Shown here: one piece after another, positions 8,388 to 15,990 of the stretch
How positions within the stretch are numbered: the stretch's first letter is position 1
Layout of the letters: each line of letters starts with the position of its first letter
Assembly (NCBI RefSeq): GCF_049977365.1
Contig: NZ_JBNGEN010000012.1
Span: forward strand, 1 to 24,370
Length of the DNA stretch: 24,370 bases
Source of the DNA: Brachymonas sp049977365
Lineage (GTDB): Bacteria > Pseudomonadota > Gammaproteobacteria > Burkholderiales > Burkholderiaceae_C
Direction of reading: 5' to 3'
The notes under the pieces: generated by a model
Seen by the model: the letters and a program-made list of their open reading frames with translations, nothing else
What the model was told of the DNA's origin: nothing
Databases searched by the model: none
Translations under genes and position numbers: made by a program

Positions 8388-8601
8388 TTAGGGGGTAACC
8401 AGTGCGGTGGCAATCCGAAAAGGGAATGATTTCTCCGTATGGAGGATCTGCCCTGCCGGACGGGGCGTCACGGTGGCATGGAGGGAGATGCCCCTGGCCG
8501 GTGAGGTCGTGCAGGACGTGGCATAGTAGGCCCGATCGGAACCCGCTGCGGTGAGGTTTCCGGCCTGTTTCGGCCTTTTTCGGCATGGATTTCTCACTCC
8601 C

Positions 8602-9810
8602 ATGATCATCGACAGCCTTCTCGACACCGATCTCTACAAGTTCACCATGATGCAGGCGGTGCTGCACCAGTTTCCGGCGGCCCACGTCGAGTACAAGTTC
8701 AAGTGCCGGACTCCGGGCGTGCAGCTGGCGCCGCACATCGAGGAAATCCGAGAGGAGATCCGCCATCTGTGCACGCTGCGCTTCACCGAGGACGAACTGG
8801 CCTACATGGCAGGGCTGCGCTTCATCAAGAGCGACTTCGTGGATTTTCTGCGGCTCTTCCAGCTCAATGCACGCTCGGTCACGCTGACTGCGATGGACAA
8901 CGGGGAGCTCGACATCCGGGTGCGCGGGCCCTGGCTGCACACCATTCTGTTCGAGATTCCGATACTGGCCATCGTGAGCGAGGTGTACTTCCGCCACCTG
9001 GCTCCCGGGCTGGGCTGGGACGAGGGGCGTCGCCGGCTCGATGCCAAGCTCGCGCTGCTGCAGGCGCCGGGGCTGGAGGATCTGCACCTGGCCGATTACG
9101 GCACGCGCCGCCGCTTCTCGCGCGACTGGCAGCGGGAACTGCTCACGCGCGTGGCGGACCGCATCGGCCGCGGCCCGGCTGCGCAGTTCACCGGCACGAG
9201 CAACGTGCTGTTTGCCAAGGAGCTCGACCTCAAGCCCATGGGCACCATGGCGCACGAATATCTGCAGGCCTGTCAGGCGCTGGGGCCGCGCCTGCGCGAC
9301 ACGCAGGTCTTTGCCTTCGAGAAGTGGGCCCAGGAGTACCGGGGGGATCTGGGGATTGCGCTGTCGGATGTGTACGGCATGAACGCCTTCCTGCGGGACT
9401 TCGACATGTACTTCTGCAAGCTGTTCGATGGGGCACGGCACGACAGCGGAGACCCCTTCACCTGGGGTGAGCGCATGATCGCGCACTACGCCGCCAACCG
9501 CTGCGATCCGCAGGACAAGCTGCTGATCTTCAGCGACGGGCTGACGATTCCGCGCTGCATCGAGATTTTCGAGCGCTTTCACGGCCGCTGCCAGGTGGCC
9601 TTTGGGGTGGGCACCAACCTGACGAACGATGTCGGGCCGGAACCGCTGCAGATCGTGCTGAAGATGACGCGCTGCAACGGGCAGGCCGTGGCCAAGATTT
9701 CGGACACGCCCGGCAAGGGCATGTGCGAGGACGCGGGCTACCTGACCTATCTGCGCAAGGTCTTCGAGATTCCCGAGCCAGCCGCGACTCCTGACGACGG
9801 CACCGCCTGA
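8602..9810 (+). CDS. pncB: Nicotinate phosphoribosyltransferase
   Basis: Cytoplasmic NAD-salvage enzyme making nicotinate mononucleotide from nicotinate and PRPP with ATP. Product of 402 residues, matching the E. coli PncB length class. Recognisable segments are the start MIIDSLLDTDLYKFTMMQAV, the GTSNVLFAKELDLKPMGTMAHE block containing the conserved His region, the SDVYGMNAFLRDFD segment, the phosphoribosyl-binding DSGDPFTWGE and the C-terminal GVGTNLTNDVGPEPLQIVLK. The ATG at 8602 is chosen because the family N-terminus begins there; the longer ORF start at 8551 adds an unrelated leader. The gene stands alone, upstream of a convergent marR-like gene. Confidence 0.95.
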   Translation: MIIDSLLDTDLYKFTMMQAVLHQFPAAHVEYKFKCRTPGVQLAPHIEEIREEIRHLCTLRFTEDELAYMAGLRFIKSDFVDFLRLFQLNARSVTLTAMDNGELDIRVRGPWLHTILFEIPILAIVSEVYFRHLAPGLGWDEGRRRLDAKLALLQAPGLEDLHLADYGTRRRFSRDWQRELLTRVADRIGRGPAAQFTGTSNVLFAKELDLKPMGTMAHEYLQACQALGPRLRDTQVFAFEKWAQEYRGDLGIALSDVYGMNAFLRDFDMYFCKLFDGARHDSGDPFTWGERMIAHYAANRCDPQDKLLIFSDGLTIPRCIEIFERFHGRCQVAFGVGTNLTNDVGPEPLQIVLKMTRCNGQAVAKISDTPGKGMCEDAGYLTYLRKVFEIPEPAATPDDGTA

Positions 9811-9886
9811 GCCAGAGCACCGCAGGACACGGTGCAGGCACTGTCCGGGGGGACCGCTCCCGCCCTGTGTGGGCATGCGGGCGCGC

Positions 9887-10417
9887 TCACTCTGCCGGAG
9901 GTACCGGCGACTCCAGCGTGCGCAGCAGCATGGACAGCGCGTCATCGAGCTCGGACAGCGCCTGCGCAGGCAGACAGGCCAGCAGCTGCCGCTCATTGTC
10001 CACATGCGCCTCTACCGCGCGGTCGATCAGGGCCTGCCCTGCGGCGGTGAGCTGCACCAGCATGCTGCGGGCGTCCTGCGCGTTCGGAATGCGCTCGATC
10101 CATCCCTGCATCTCCAGCCGCCGGAGCCTGTGGGTCATGGTGCCGGAAGTCACCATCAGGGTCGAAAACAGCTGGGTCGGACTCAGGCAATAGGGGGTTC
10201 CTGCCCGCCGCAGGGCAGCCAGCATGTCGAACTCCCACAGCCGCAGACCGAAGGCGGCCAGCCCGGCTTCGAGGCGCGGCTCCAGCAAGGCTGCACAGCG
10301 CTTGAGACGGCCCAGAGGACCCATGGGCGCAGCATCCAGGGAGGGACGCTCGCGTTGCCACTGCTGGAGGATGGCATCGACGGCGTCGGGTGCCCGGACG
10401 GTAGAAGGATCGGACAT
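9887..10417 (-). CDS. MarR-family transcriptional regulator
   Basis: Product of 176 residues from ATG 10417. It has a central winged-helix domain: LRLWEFDMLAALRRAG, then CLSPTQLFSTLMVTSGTMTHRLRRLEMQGWIERIP as the helix-turn-helix and recognition helix, then a wing (NAQDARSMLVQLTAAGQAL), flanked by the dimerisation helices. The DARS/LVQLT wing is typical of MarR proteins. It is divergent from the EamA exporter gene with only 66 bp between start codons. Autoregulation and control of the exporter are therefore likely, but the ligand is unknown. Confidence 0.9.
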   Translation of the reverse strand: MSDPSTVRAPDAVDAILQQWQRERPSLDAAPMGPLGRLKRCAALLEPRLEAGLAAFGLRLWEFDMLAALRRAGTPYCLSPTQLFSTLMVTSGTMTHRLRRLEMQGWIERIPNAQDARSMLVQLTAAGQALIDRAVEAHVDNERQLLACLPAQALSELDDALSMLLRTLESPVPPAE

Positions 10418-10419
10418 AT

Positions 10420-10476
10420 ATCTTGACTTCAAGCTAATTGAACGGCATGCTGGCTTCCATTATCTTCAATTCAAGA
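10420..10476. promoter_or_regulatory. Candidate MarR operator pair in the marR/eamA divergent region
   Basis: Two related inverted repeats are visible. The first, CTTGA-CT-TCAAG at 10422-10433, lies directly before the marR start. The second, CTTCA-AT-TCAAG at 10464-10475, has one symmetric mismatch. Their centres are 42 bp apart, four helical turns. The second overlaps the predicted start of the eamA transcript. This fits a MarR dimer repressing both genes. The repeats are seen directly; the role is inference. Confidence 0.55.
10438..10466 (+). promoter_or_regulatory. Probable sigma70 promoter of the EamA gene
   Basis: A -35 hexamer TTGAAC and a -10 hexamer TATCTT are separated by 17 nt, each matching consensus at 4 of 6 positions. 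Transcription would begin near 10473, leaving a very short leader before ATG 10484 and only a weak AAGAAAA ribosome-binding site. The -10 box overlaps the second operator-like repeat. Confidence 0.5.
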
Positions 10477-10483
10477 AAAAACC

Positions 10484-11347
10484 ATGCCTTCTCCCTGCTC
10501 CACGCTCCGCTGGCGCGATGTCCTGCTCACGGCTGCAGCCCCTGCCATCTGGGGCTCCACCTACATCGTCACTACGGAACTGCTCCCTCCCGGCAGGCCC
10601 CTGACGGCCGCCCTGCTCCGTACCCTGCCCGCAGGGGTGCTGCTGCTTCTGTATGCCCGCGTCGTCCCGCAGCGCAGGGACTGGTGGCGAATCGCGGTGC
10701 TGAGCGCACTCAACATCGGTTTTTTCCAGGCGCTGCTGTTCGTGGCGGCCTATCGGTTGCCCGGAGGGCTGGCTGCCGTGCTGGGGTCCGTGCAGCCGCT
10801 GCTGGTCATGGGGCTGACCTGGGCCGTCGATGGACGTGCGCCCCGCCGCATCACGCTCGCGGCGGCAGGCGCGGGGGTGGGCGGCATGGCGCTTCTGCTG
10901 CTTTCCCCGCAGACTGTGCCCGACCCCATCGGCATCATCGCCGCCCTGCTGGGGGCCATCAGCATGGCGACAGGCATGTGGCTCACGCGGCGCTGGCAGG
11001 TGGCCCTGCCCATCGGTGCGCTGACTGGCTGGCAGCTCCTGCTGGGCGGCGCCATGCTGATGCCGGCAGTCCGGCTGTGGGAAGCTCCGCTGCCAGCCGA
11101 CATGTCTCCTTTGCAGTGGTCGGCCTATGCCTATCTGAGTCTGGTCGGCGCGCTGCTGGCGTATGGGCTCTGGTTTCGGGGCATCACCCGGCTGCCCACG
11201 GTGGCCGTGGCGTCCCTGGGGCTGCTGAGTCCGCTGACCGCCGTGGTGCTGGGGTGGGCGCTGCTGGCGCAGTCGGTCTCGGGAATGGCGCTGTGCGGGC
11301 TGCTGGCGGTGCTGGGCAGTGTCTGGATCGTCCAGCGAACCACCTGA
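10484..11347 (+). CDS. EamA/DMT-superfamily exporter
   Basis: Inner-membrane transporter of 287 residues with about ten hydrophobic helices arranged as two EamA repeats. The first starts TAAAPAIWGSTYIVTTELLPPGRPLTAALLRTLPAG, with the usual WGS and R-P-A-like signature, and the second starts near GIIAALLGAISMATGMWLTRRW. The C-terminal repeat has the common LGLLSPLTAVVLGWALLAQ motif. Substrates of this family are diverse (metabolites, drugs) and cannot be predicted. It is divergently paired with a MarR regulator, which suggests inducible efflux. Confidence 0.9.
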   Translation: MPSPCSTLRWRDVLLTAAAPAIWGSTYIVTTELLPPGRPLTAALLRTLPAGVLLLLYARVVPQRRDWWRIAVLSALNIGFFQALLFVAAYRLPGGLAAVLGSVQPLLVMGLTWAVDGRAPRRITLAAAGAGVGGMALLLLSPQTVPDPIGIIAALLGAISMATGMWLTRRWQVALPIGALTGWQLLLGGAMLMPAVRLWEAPLPADMSPLQWSAYAYLSLVGALLAYGLWFRGITRLPTVAVASLGLLSPLTAVVLGWALLAQSVSGMALCGLLAVLGSVWIVQRTT

Positions 11348-11378
11348 GTCGTCCCCGGCACACCATCCCCTGACGGAA

Positions 11379-11431
11379 ACGGCCCTGTGCAGGGCTTGCA
11401 CAGGGCCGTGGAGGCTGCCCCGAAGGGCAGC
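11379..11431. terminator. Twin hairpins between convergent eamA and gap genes
   Basis: Two consecutive hairpins fill the 104-bp gap between two convergent stop codons. The first is a perfect 12-bp stem ACGGCCCTGTGC / GCACAGGGCCGT (11379-11409) with a 7-nt loop. The second is a 7-bp stem GCTGCCC / GGGCAGC (11414-11431) with a CGAA tetraloop. Neither is followed by a T-run in either direction. They probably serve as a bidirectional termination or 3'-end protection element. Confidence 0.65.
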
Positions 11432-11451
11432 GAGGGCACGTCGCGGTGCGC

Positions 11452-12456
11452 TTACTTGGCGCTCACGACCTTGGTCATTTCGAGGCACTTGTTGGAGTAA
11501 CCCCATTCGTTGTCGTACCAGCTCACGACCTTGAGGAAGGTGCTGTCGAGCGCGATGCCGGCATCGGCGTCGAAGATGCTGGTGCGGGCATCGCCACGGA
11601 AATCGGTGGCCACGACCTTCTCGTCGGTATAGCCCAGGATGCCCTTGAAGGCGCCTTCGCTCTGGGCCTTCATTTCGGCACAGACTTCGGCGTAGGTGGC
11701 GGGCTTGTCGAGTTCGACGGTGAGGTCGACCACGGACACGTCAGACGTGGGCACGCGGAAGCTCATGCCGGTGAGCTTGCCCTTGAGGGCCGGCAGCACC
11801 ACGCCCACGGCCTTGGCAGCGCCGGTGGACGAGGGAATGATGTTCTCCAGGATGCCGCGGCCGCCGCGCCAGTCCTTGTTGGAGGGGCCGTCCACGGTCT
11901 TCTGGGTGGCGGTGGCAGCGTGCACGGTGGTCATCAGGCCGCGCTTGATGCCCCACTTGTCGTTGAGGATCTTGGCCACGGGAGACAGGCAGTTGGTGGT
12001 GCAGCTGGCGTTGCTGATGATGTCCTGGCCGGCATATTCGGCGGAATTGACGCCGAAGACGAACATGGGGGTGTCGTCCTTGCTGGGAGCGGACATGATG
12101 ACCTTGCGGGCGCCGGCGGCCAGATGCTTCTGGGCGGTTTCCTTGGTCAGGAACAGGCCGGTGGACTCGATGACCACGTCCACGTCGAGCTCGCCCCACT
12201 TGAGGTTGGCCGGATCGCGCTCGGCGGTCAGGCGGATGGCCTTGCCGTTGACGACGAGGTTGCCGCCTTCGACCTTGACATCACCGCTGAAGCGGCCATG
12301 GACGCTGTCGTACTTGAGCATGTAGGCCAGGTAATCCGGCTCGAGCAGATCGTTGATGCCGACGATCTGGATGTCGTCGCCGAAGTTTTCCACTGCAGCG
12401 CGGAACACGCAGCGACCGATGCGGCCGAAGCCGTTGATGCCTACCTTGATTGCCAT
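11452..12456 (-). CDS. gap: Glyceraldehyde-3-phosphate dehydrogenase, type I
   Basis: Glycolytic/gluconeogenic enzyme oxidising glyceraldehyde-3-phosphate to 1,3-bisphosphoglycerate. At 334 residues it has full family length. The N-terminal Rossmann motif NGFGRIGR spans 8-15, and Asp36 at the end of the second strand favours NAD over NADP. The catalytic Cys152 is in SNASCTTNCLSP and His179 in TTVHAATATQ. It lies 49 nt downstream of tkt on the same strand, the common tkt-gap pairing of Burkholderiales, and probably shares its promoter. Confidence 0.97.
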   Translation of the reverse strand: MAIKVGINGFGRIGRCVFRAAVENFGDDIQIVGINDLLEPDYLAYMLKYDSVHGRFSGDVKVEGGNLVVNGKAIRLTAERDPANLKWGELDVDVVIESTGLFLTKETAQKHLAAGARKVIMSAPSKDDTPMFVFGVNSAEYAGQDIISNASCTTNCLSPVAKILNDKWGIKRGLMTTVHAATATQKTVDGPSNKDWRGGRGILENIIPSSTGAAKAVGVVLPALKGKLTGMSFRVPTSDVSVVDLTVELDKPATYAEVCAEMKAQSEGAFKGILGYTDEKVVATDFRGDARTSIFDADAGIALDSTFLKVVSWYDNEWGYSNKCLEMTKVVSAK

Positions 12457-12505
12457 TTGTTTTCTCCTGGAGGGATGGAAGAGGAAGAACCGGGGAAACA
12501 GAAAC

Positions 12506-14557
12506 TCATGCCTGGGTCAGCACGGACCGGACGGTCTCGGCGACATGCTCGGGCGTGAAGCCGAAATGCGTGAACAGGGCCGCCGCAGGAGCGGACTCGC
12601 CATAGGTGTCGATGCCGACGATGGCAGCGCAGCCGTACTTCCACCAGAAGGCGGTGACGCCCATTTCGACGGCCACGCGCGGCAGGCCGGCGGGCAGTAC
12701 GGATGCCCGATAGGCGGCGTCCTGGCGGTCGAAGGTGGTGGTGCTGGGCATGCTGACGACACGCACGGCCACGCCCTGTTCGGCCAGCAGTGCCTGCGCC
12801 TTGAGGGCGAGCTGCACTTCGCTGCCGGTGGCGATGAGCACGGCCTGGGGTGCCTGCCCGTCGATCGGCTCGGCCAGCACGTAGCCGCCCTTGCGGATGA
12901 CGGACAGATCCTGCCTGGCTGCGTAGGGCAGGCCCTGGCGGCTGAGCAGGAGGGCTGTGGGATGGGCACTGCTCTCGATGGCGCTGGTCCAGGCCACGGT
13001 GGTCTCGGCCCCGTCACAGGGACGCCATACGTCCAGGTTGGGGATGAGGCGCAGGCTTGCAGCGTGCTCGATGCTCTGGTGGGTGGGGCCGTCCTCGCCC
13101 AGGCCGATGCTGTCGTGGGTGAAGACGTGCACCACGCGCTGCTTCATGAGCGCGGCCATGCGGATGGCGTTGCGCGAGTAGTCGCTGAACGTGAGGAAGG
13201 TGCCGCCGTAGGGAATGTAGCCCCCGTGCAGGGTCACGCCGTTCATGATGGCGGCCATGCCGAATTCGCGCACTCCATAGTTGATGTGGAAGCGGGCAGC
13301 GGGCGATGCATCGCCCTGGGCCGGCTCGGCAAGCACCACCTGGCCCTGCGCATCGACGCGCAGCGGCTGGGTGTGCGAGGTGTTGGTGAGGTTGGAGCCG
13401 GTGAGGTCGGCGCTGCCGCCGAGCAGCTCGGGCAGTGCGGCGGTAAAGGCTTCGAGCGCGATCTGGCTGGCCTTGCGGCTGGCCACGGTCTCGGCCTTCT
13501 GGTCGGCCGCGTGCAGGGCGTCGAGGGCAGTCTGGGCAAATCCGGCAGGCAGCTCCCCGCGCATGCGCCGCGTGAACTCGGCAGCGAGCTGCGGATACTG
13601 CGCGGCATAGGCGGCAAAGGCGGCATCCCAGGCCGCTTCGGCCTTCTGGCCGGCCTGGCGGGCATCCCAGGCGGCATAGATGGCTGCCGGAATCTCGAAC
13701 GGGGCGTGGTGCCAGTCCAGCGCATCGCGCACGAGGGCGATTTCGGCGGCACCGAGCGGCTCGCCGTGGGCCTTGGCCGTGTCGGCACGGTTGGGGCTGC
13801 CCTTGCCGATGTGGGTGCGGCAGATGACGAGCGTGGGCTTGTCCTGGCTGGTCTTGGCCTGTTCGATGGCGGCGGAGACGGCCTCGGCGTCATGGCCGTC
13901 GACCGGGCCGATGACGTTCCACTGGTAGGCGCGGAAGCGGCCGGCCGTGTCGTCGGCAAACCAGGGCTGCACCTTGCCGTCGATGCTGATGCCGTTGTCG
14001 TCGTAGAGCGCGATGAGCTTGTTGAGCTTCCAGGCACCGGCCAGGCTGCAGGCTTCGTGGCTAATGCCTTCCATCAGGCAGCCATCGCCCAGGAACACGT
14101 AGGTGTGATGGTCGACGATGGCATGGCCGGGACGGTTGAACTCGGCCGCCAGCAGCTTCTCGGCCAGCGCCATGCCCACGGCATTGGTGACGCCCTGCCC
14201 CAGCGGGCCGGTAGTGGTCTCGATGCCGGGGGTCACGCCCACTTCGGGGTGGCCCGGGGTCTTGCTGCCGAGCTGGCGGAACTTCCGCAGCTCCTCGATC
14301 GGCAGGTCGTAGCCGGTCAGGTGCAGCAGCGCATAGATGAGCATGGAGGCATGCCCGTTGGAGAGCACGAAGCGGTCGCGGTTGTGCCAGTGGGGATGGG
14401 TGGGGTTGTGACGCAGATGACGCGCCCACAGTGCCACGGCCATGTCGGCCATGCCCATGGGAGCGCCCGGGTGGCCGGAATTGGCCTGCTGCACGGCGTC
14501 CATGGCAAGGGCGCGGATGGCGTTGGCCATGGTGGTGGCCGATACGGTAGAAGTCAT
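12506..14557 (-). CDS. tkt: Transketolase
   Basis: Thiamine-diphosphate enzyme of the pentose phosphate pathway (and the Calvin cycle where present). Product of 683 residues, normal length. Visible motifs: SGHPGAPMGMAD (27-38), SNGHA (66-70), the TPP/metal motif GDGCLMEGISHE beginning at Gly157 and ending near Asn188, the DSIGLGEDGPTHQSIEH loop of the pyrimidine domain, and a C-terminal domain with GIDTYGESAPAAALFTHFGFT. The ATG at 14557 fits a promoter about 45 nt upstream. Followed by gap. Confidence 0.97.
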   Translation of the reverse strand: MTSTVSATTMANAIRALAMDAVQQANSGHPGAPMGMADMAVALWARHLRHNPTHPHWHNRDRFVLSNGHASMLIYALLHLTGYDLPIEELRKFRQLGSKTPGHPEVGVTPGIETTTGPLGQGVTNAVGMALAEKLLAAEFNRPGHAIVDHHTYVFLGDGCLMEGISHEACSLAGAWKLNKLIALYDDNGISIDGKVQPWFADDTAGRFRAYQWNVIGPVDGHDAEAVSAAIEQAKTSQDKPTLVICRTHIGKGSPNRADTAKAHGEPLGAAEIALVRDALDWHHAPFEIPAAIYAAWDARQAGQKAEAAWDAAFAAYAAQYPQLAAEFTRRMRGELPAGFAQTALDALHAADQKAETVASRKASQIALEAFTAALPELLGGSADLTGSNLTNTSHTQPLRVDAQGQVVLAEPAQGDASPAARFHINYGVREFGMAAIMNGVTLHGGYIPYGGTFLTFSDYSRNAIRMAALMKQRVVHVFTHDSIGLGEDGPTHQSIEHAASLRLIPNLDVWRPCDGAETTVAWTSAIESSAHPTALLLSRQGLPYAARQDLSVIRKGGYVLAEPIDGQAPQAVLIATGSEVQLALKAQALLAEQGVAVRVVSMPSTTTFDRQDAAYRASVLPAGLPRVAVEMGVTAFWWKYGCAAIVGIDTYGESAPAAALFTHFGFTPEHVAETVRSVLTQA

Positions 14558-14600
14558 GGGCGGGACTCTGGAGGGGGAGGGGAAGGACGCAAAGGCTGCT

Positions 14601-14629
14601 ATTTTAGCTGCCTGCCAATTGTTTGTGCA
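14601..14629 (-). promoter_or_regulatory. Probable sigma70 promoter of tkt-gap
   Basis: On the minus strand a -35 hexamer TGCACA (14624-14629) and a -10 hexamer TAAAAT (14601-14606) are separated by 17 nt. The -10 matches consensus at 5 of 6 and the -35 at 4 of 6. The predicted start is about 37 nt before the tkt ATG. Its -35 box lies 2 bp from the -35 of the opposite promoter. Confidence 0.6.
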
Positions 14630-14631
14630 GT

Positions 14632-14660
14632 GCGGCAGCCGCAGGGGAGCGCCCTACAAT
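14632..14660 (+). promoter_or_regulatory. Probable sigma70 promoter of the DUF2007-murU-pepP-MOSC-phr run
   Basis: A -10 hexamer TACAAT (14655-14660) in the context CCCTACAATGG matches consensus at 5 of 6. A weak -35 GCGGCA (14632-14637) sits 17 nt upstream. Transcription would start near 14667, giving a leader of about 55 nt before ATG 14722. Confidence 0.55.
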
Positions 14661-14721
14661 GGCTCAGCCCTGCCGGCTGGCGGCGGTGGTGTGCGCTGTT
14701 GCTGTCCGAGGAGGTGTTTCC

Positions 14722-15036
14722 ATGCAGATCCTTCACGAGGCGTCCGACATGCTGCAGGCCCATCTGCTGGCCGACCTGCTCCAGCGGGCCGGTGTGCCTG
14801 CCCATGTGCAGGGCGACTATCTGCAGGGAGCCGTGGGCCTGCTGCCCGTGAGCGGGCTGGTGCAGGTGGTGACGCAGGACGATGCCCCTTCCGTGCGGGC
14901 CCTGGCCCGCGAGGTGATCGCGCAATGGGAGGCGCAGGCCTTCCGCCTGACCGAGGAGGGTGACGACTGCGACGCCGATGCCCTCCCCGTCCCGACACCG
15001 GGAGCAGGCCGGCAGACCGGCACACCTCCTGAGTGA
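14722..15036 (+). CDS. DUF2007-like putative signal-transducing protein
   Basis: Small protein of 104 residues. The first ~75 residues (MQILHEASDMLQAHLLADLLQRAGVPAHVQGDYLQGAVGLLPVSGLVQVVT) match the DUF2007 pattern, a ferredoxin-like alpha/beta fold with the recurring ADLLQRAGI-V and G-V/L-P lines. Such domains resemble PII-like proteins and have no established function. A GAGGAGGT Shine-Dalgarno 6 nt before ATG 14722 fixes the start. The C-terminal tail is acidic and Pro-rich and looks disordered. First gene of a five-gene plus-strand run. Confidence 0.8.
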   Translation: MQILHEASDMLQAHLLADLLQRAGVPAHVQGDYLQGAVGLLPVSGLVQVVTQDDAPSVRALAREVIAQWEAQAFRLTEEGDDCDADALPVPTPGAGRQTGTPPE

Positions 15037-15099
15037 GGCCGCCTTTCCGATGGATGGCCTTTCCGGGTCCTGTTCATTTCCCTCTGTTTTCGTCAACCG

Positions 15100-15879
15100 A
15101 TGCCTGACGCCGATTCCTGCACCTCCTCTTCCCGTTCCGCAGCCATGCTGCTGGCTGCCGGCCGCGGCAAGCGCATGCGCCCGCTCACCGACCACACGCC
15201 CAAGCCCCTGCTGCACGTGCAGGGCCGCCCGCTGCTCGAATGGCCGCTGGCAGCCCTGGCGCGACAGGGCTGCACCGAGGTGCTCATCAATACCGGCTGG
15301 CTCGGAGCGCAGATTCCTGCCCGGCTGGGCCGGCAGTGGCGGGCAGATGCCACCCTGCCTGTCACCACCCTGCACTACTCGGAAGAAGAAGCCGACTTCG
15401 GCCATGCGCTGGAGACCGCTGGCGGCATCGTGCGCGCCCTGCCGCGGCTGCAGGACATCTTCTGGCTGGCCGCTGGGGATGTGTATGCCCCGGACTTCGT
15501 GTTCGACCGCGCCGCCATGGCCCGATTTGCCGCCAGCGACGCGCTGGCGCATCTGTGGCTCGTGCCCAATCCGCCACACCATCCCGAAGGCGATTTCGCC
15601 CTGGCCTCCGATGGCCGGCTGCACGCCACCCCCCGCCCCGACAGCCCCCTGCCCCGGTATACCTACAGCACCATCGGCCTGTTCCGCGCCGCCCTGTTCA
15701 CCGCTCCGTACTGCACGCTGCCCCCCGGCAACCCGCAGGGCACCGAGGCTCCTCTGGCCCCTGTCCTGCGCGCCGCCATGGCCGACGGCCGCATCACGGG
15801 CGAGCTCCACACGGGCCGCTGGACCGATGTGGGCACCCCGGAACGGCTGGCCGCGCTCAATGCGCAGGTGTGCGGCTGA
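15100..15879 (+). CDS. murU: Sugar-phosphate nucleotidyltransferase, MurU-like
   Basis: Predicted N-acetylmuramate alpha-1-phosphate uridylyltransferase, which makes UDP-MurNAc in the peptidoglycan recycling route that bypasses MurA. Product of 259 residues with a Rossmann-like nucleotidyltransferase fold. The signature MLLAAGRGKRMRPLTDHTPKPLL starts near residue 15 (G-x-G-x-R and the K-P-L motif), followed by metal-site AAGDVYAPDF and C-terminal TGRWTDVGTPERL. The C-terminal W-x-D-V-G-T-P ending is typical of MurU and related NTP transferases. The partner kinase gene amgK, often adjacent, is not in the preceding position. Other NDP-sugar pyrophosphorylase activities are possible. Confidence 0.82.
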   Translation: MPDADSCTSSSRSAAMLLAAGRGKRMRPLTDHTPKPLLHVQGRPLLEWPLAALARQGCTEVLINTGWLGAQIPARLGRQWRADATLPVTTLHYSEEEADFGHALETAGGIVRALPRLQDIFWLAAGDVYAPDFVFDRAAMARFAASDALAHLWLVPNPPHHPEGDFALASDGRLHATPRPDSPLPRYTYSTIGLFRAALFTAPYCTLPPGNPQGTEAPLAPVLRAAMADGRITGELHTGRWTDVGTPERLAALNAQVCG

Positions 15880-15990
15880 TCCTCTGTGTTTCCTCTCCTG
15901 AGTCTCATGCCATGCAGGGCGCCCGTTCTGGGGATGCTCGCATTTCCCCGCCTGCCGTGGTCTGATTCCCATTTCCGATAAGGTTGCCCC

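Larger units (their letters stand above)
7925..8601. other. Gene-poor intergenic region between hemJ and pncB
   Basis: I see no convincing protein gene in these 677 bp. Part of it (8320-8390) is clearly more AT-rich than the flanks. It contains a strong minus-strand terminator (8209-8240), a hairpin overlapping it (8237-8255) and a repeated palindrome (8370-8387). It must also hold the divergent promoters of hemJ and pncB, but I could not place either with confidence. The pncB start lacks a good Shine-Dalgarno. Confidence 0.6.

Noticed and set aside
8395..8440. Riboswitch-like GGTAACCAGTGCGGTGG segment before pncB
   Set aside because: It superficially recalls part of a cobalamin riboswitch, but the B12-box and the expected stems are absent.
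8266..10005. 579-residue minus-strand ORF across pncB and its upstream region
   Set aside because: Most of it is antisense to pncB. Its last ~35 residues (NVLQQIYAEAKDALEVANF) look protein-like, but there is no start codon or ribosome-binding site that would express only that part.
12353..14851. 832-residue plus-strand ORF antisense to tkt
   Set aside because: Low-complexity Gly/His/Val composition and full overlap with transketolase; a shadow of the real gene.
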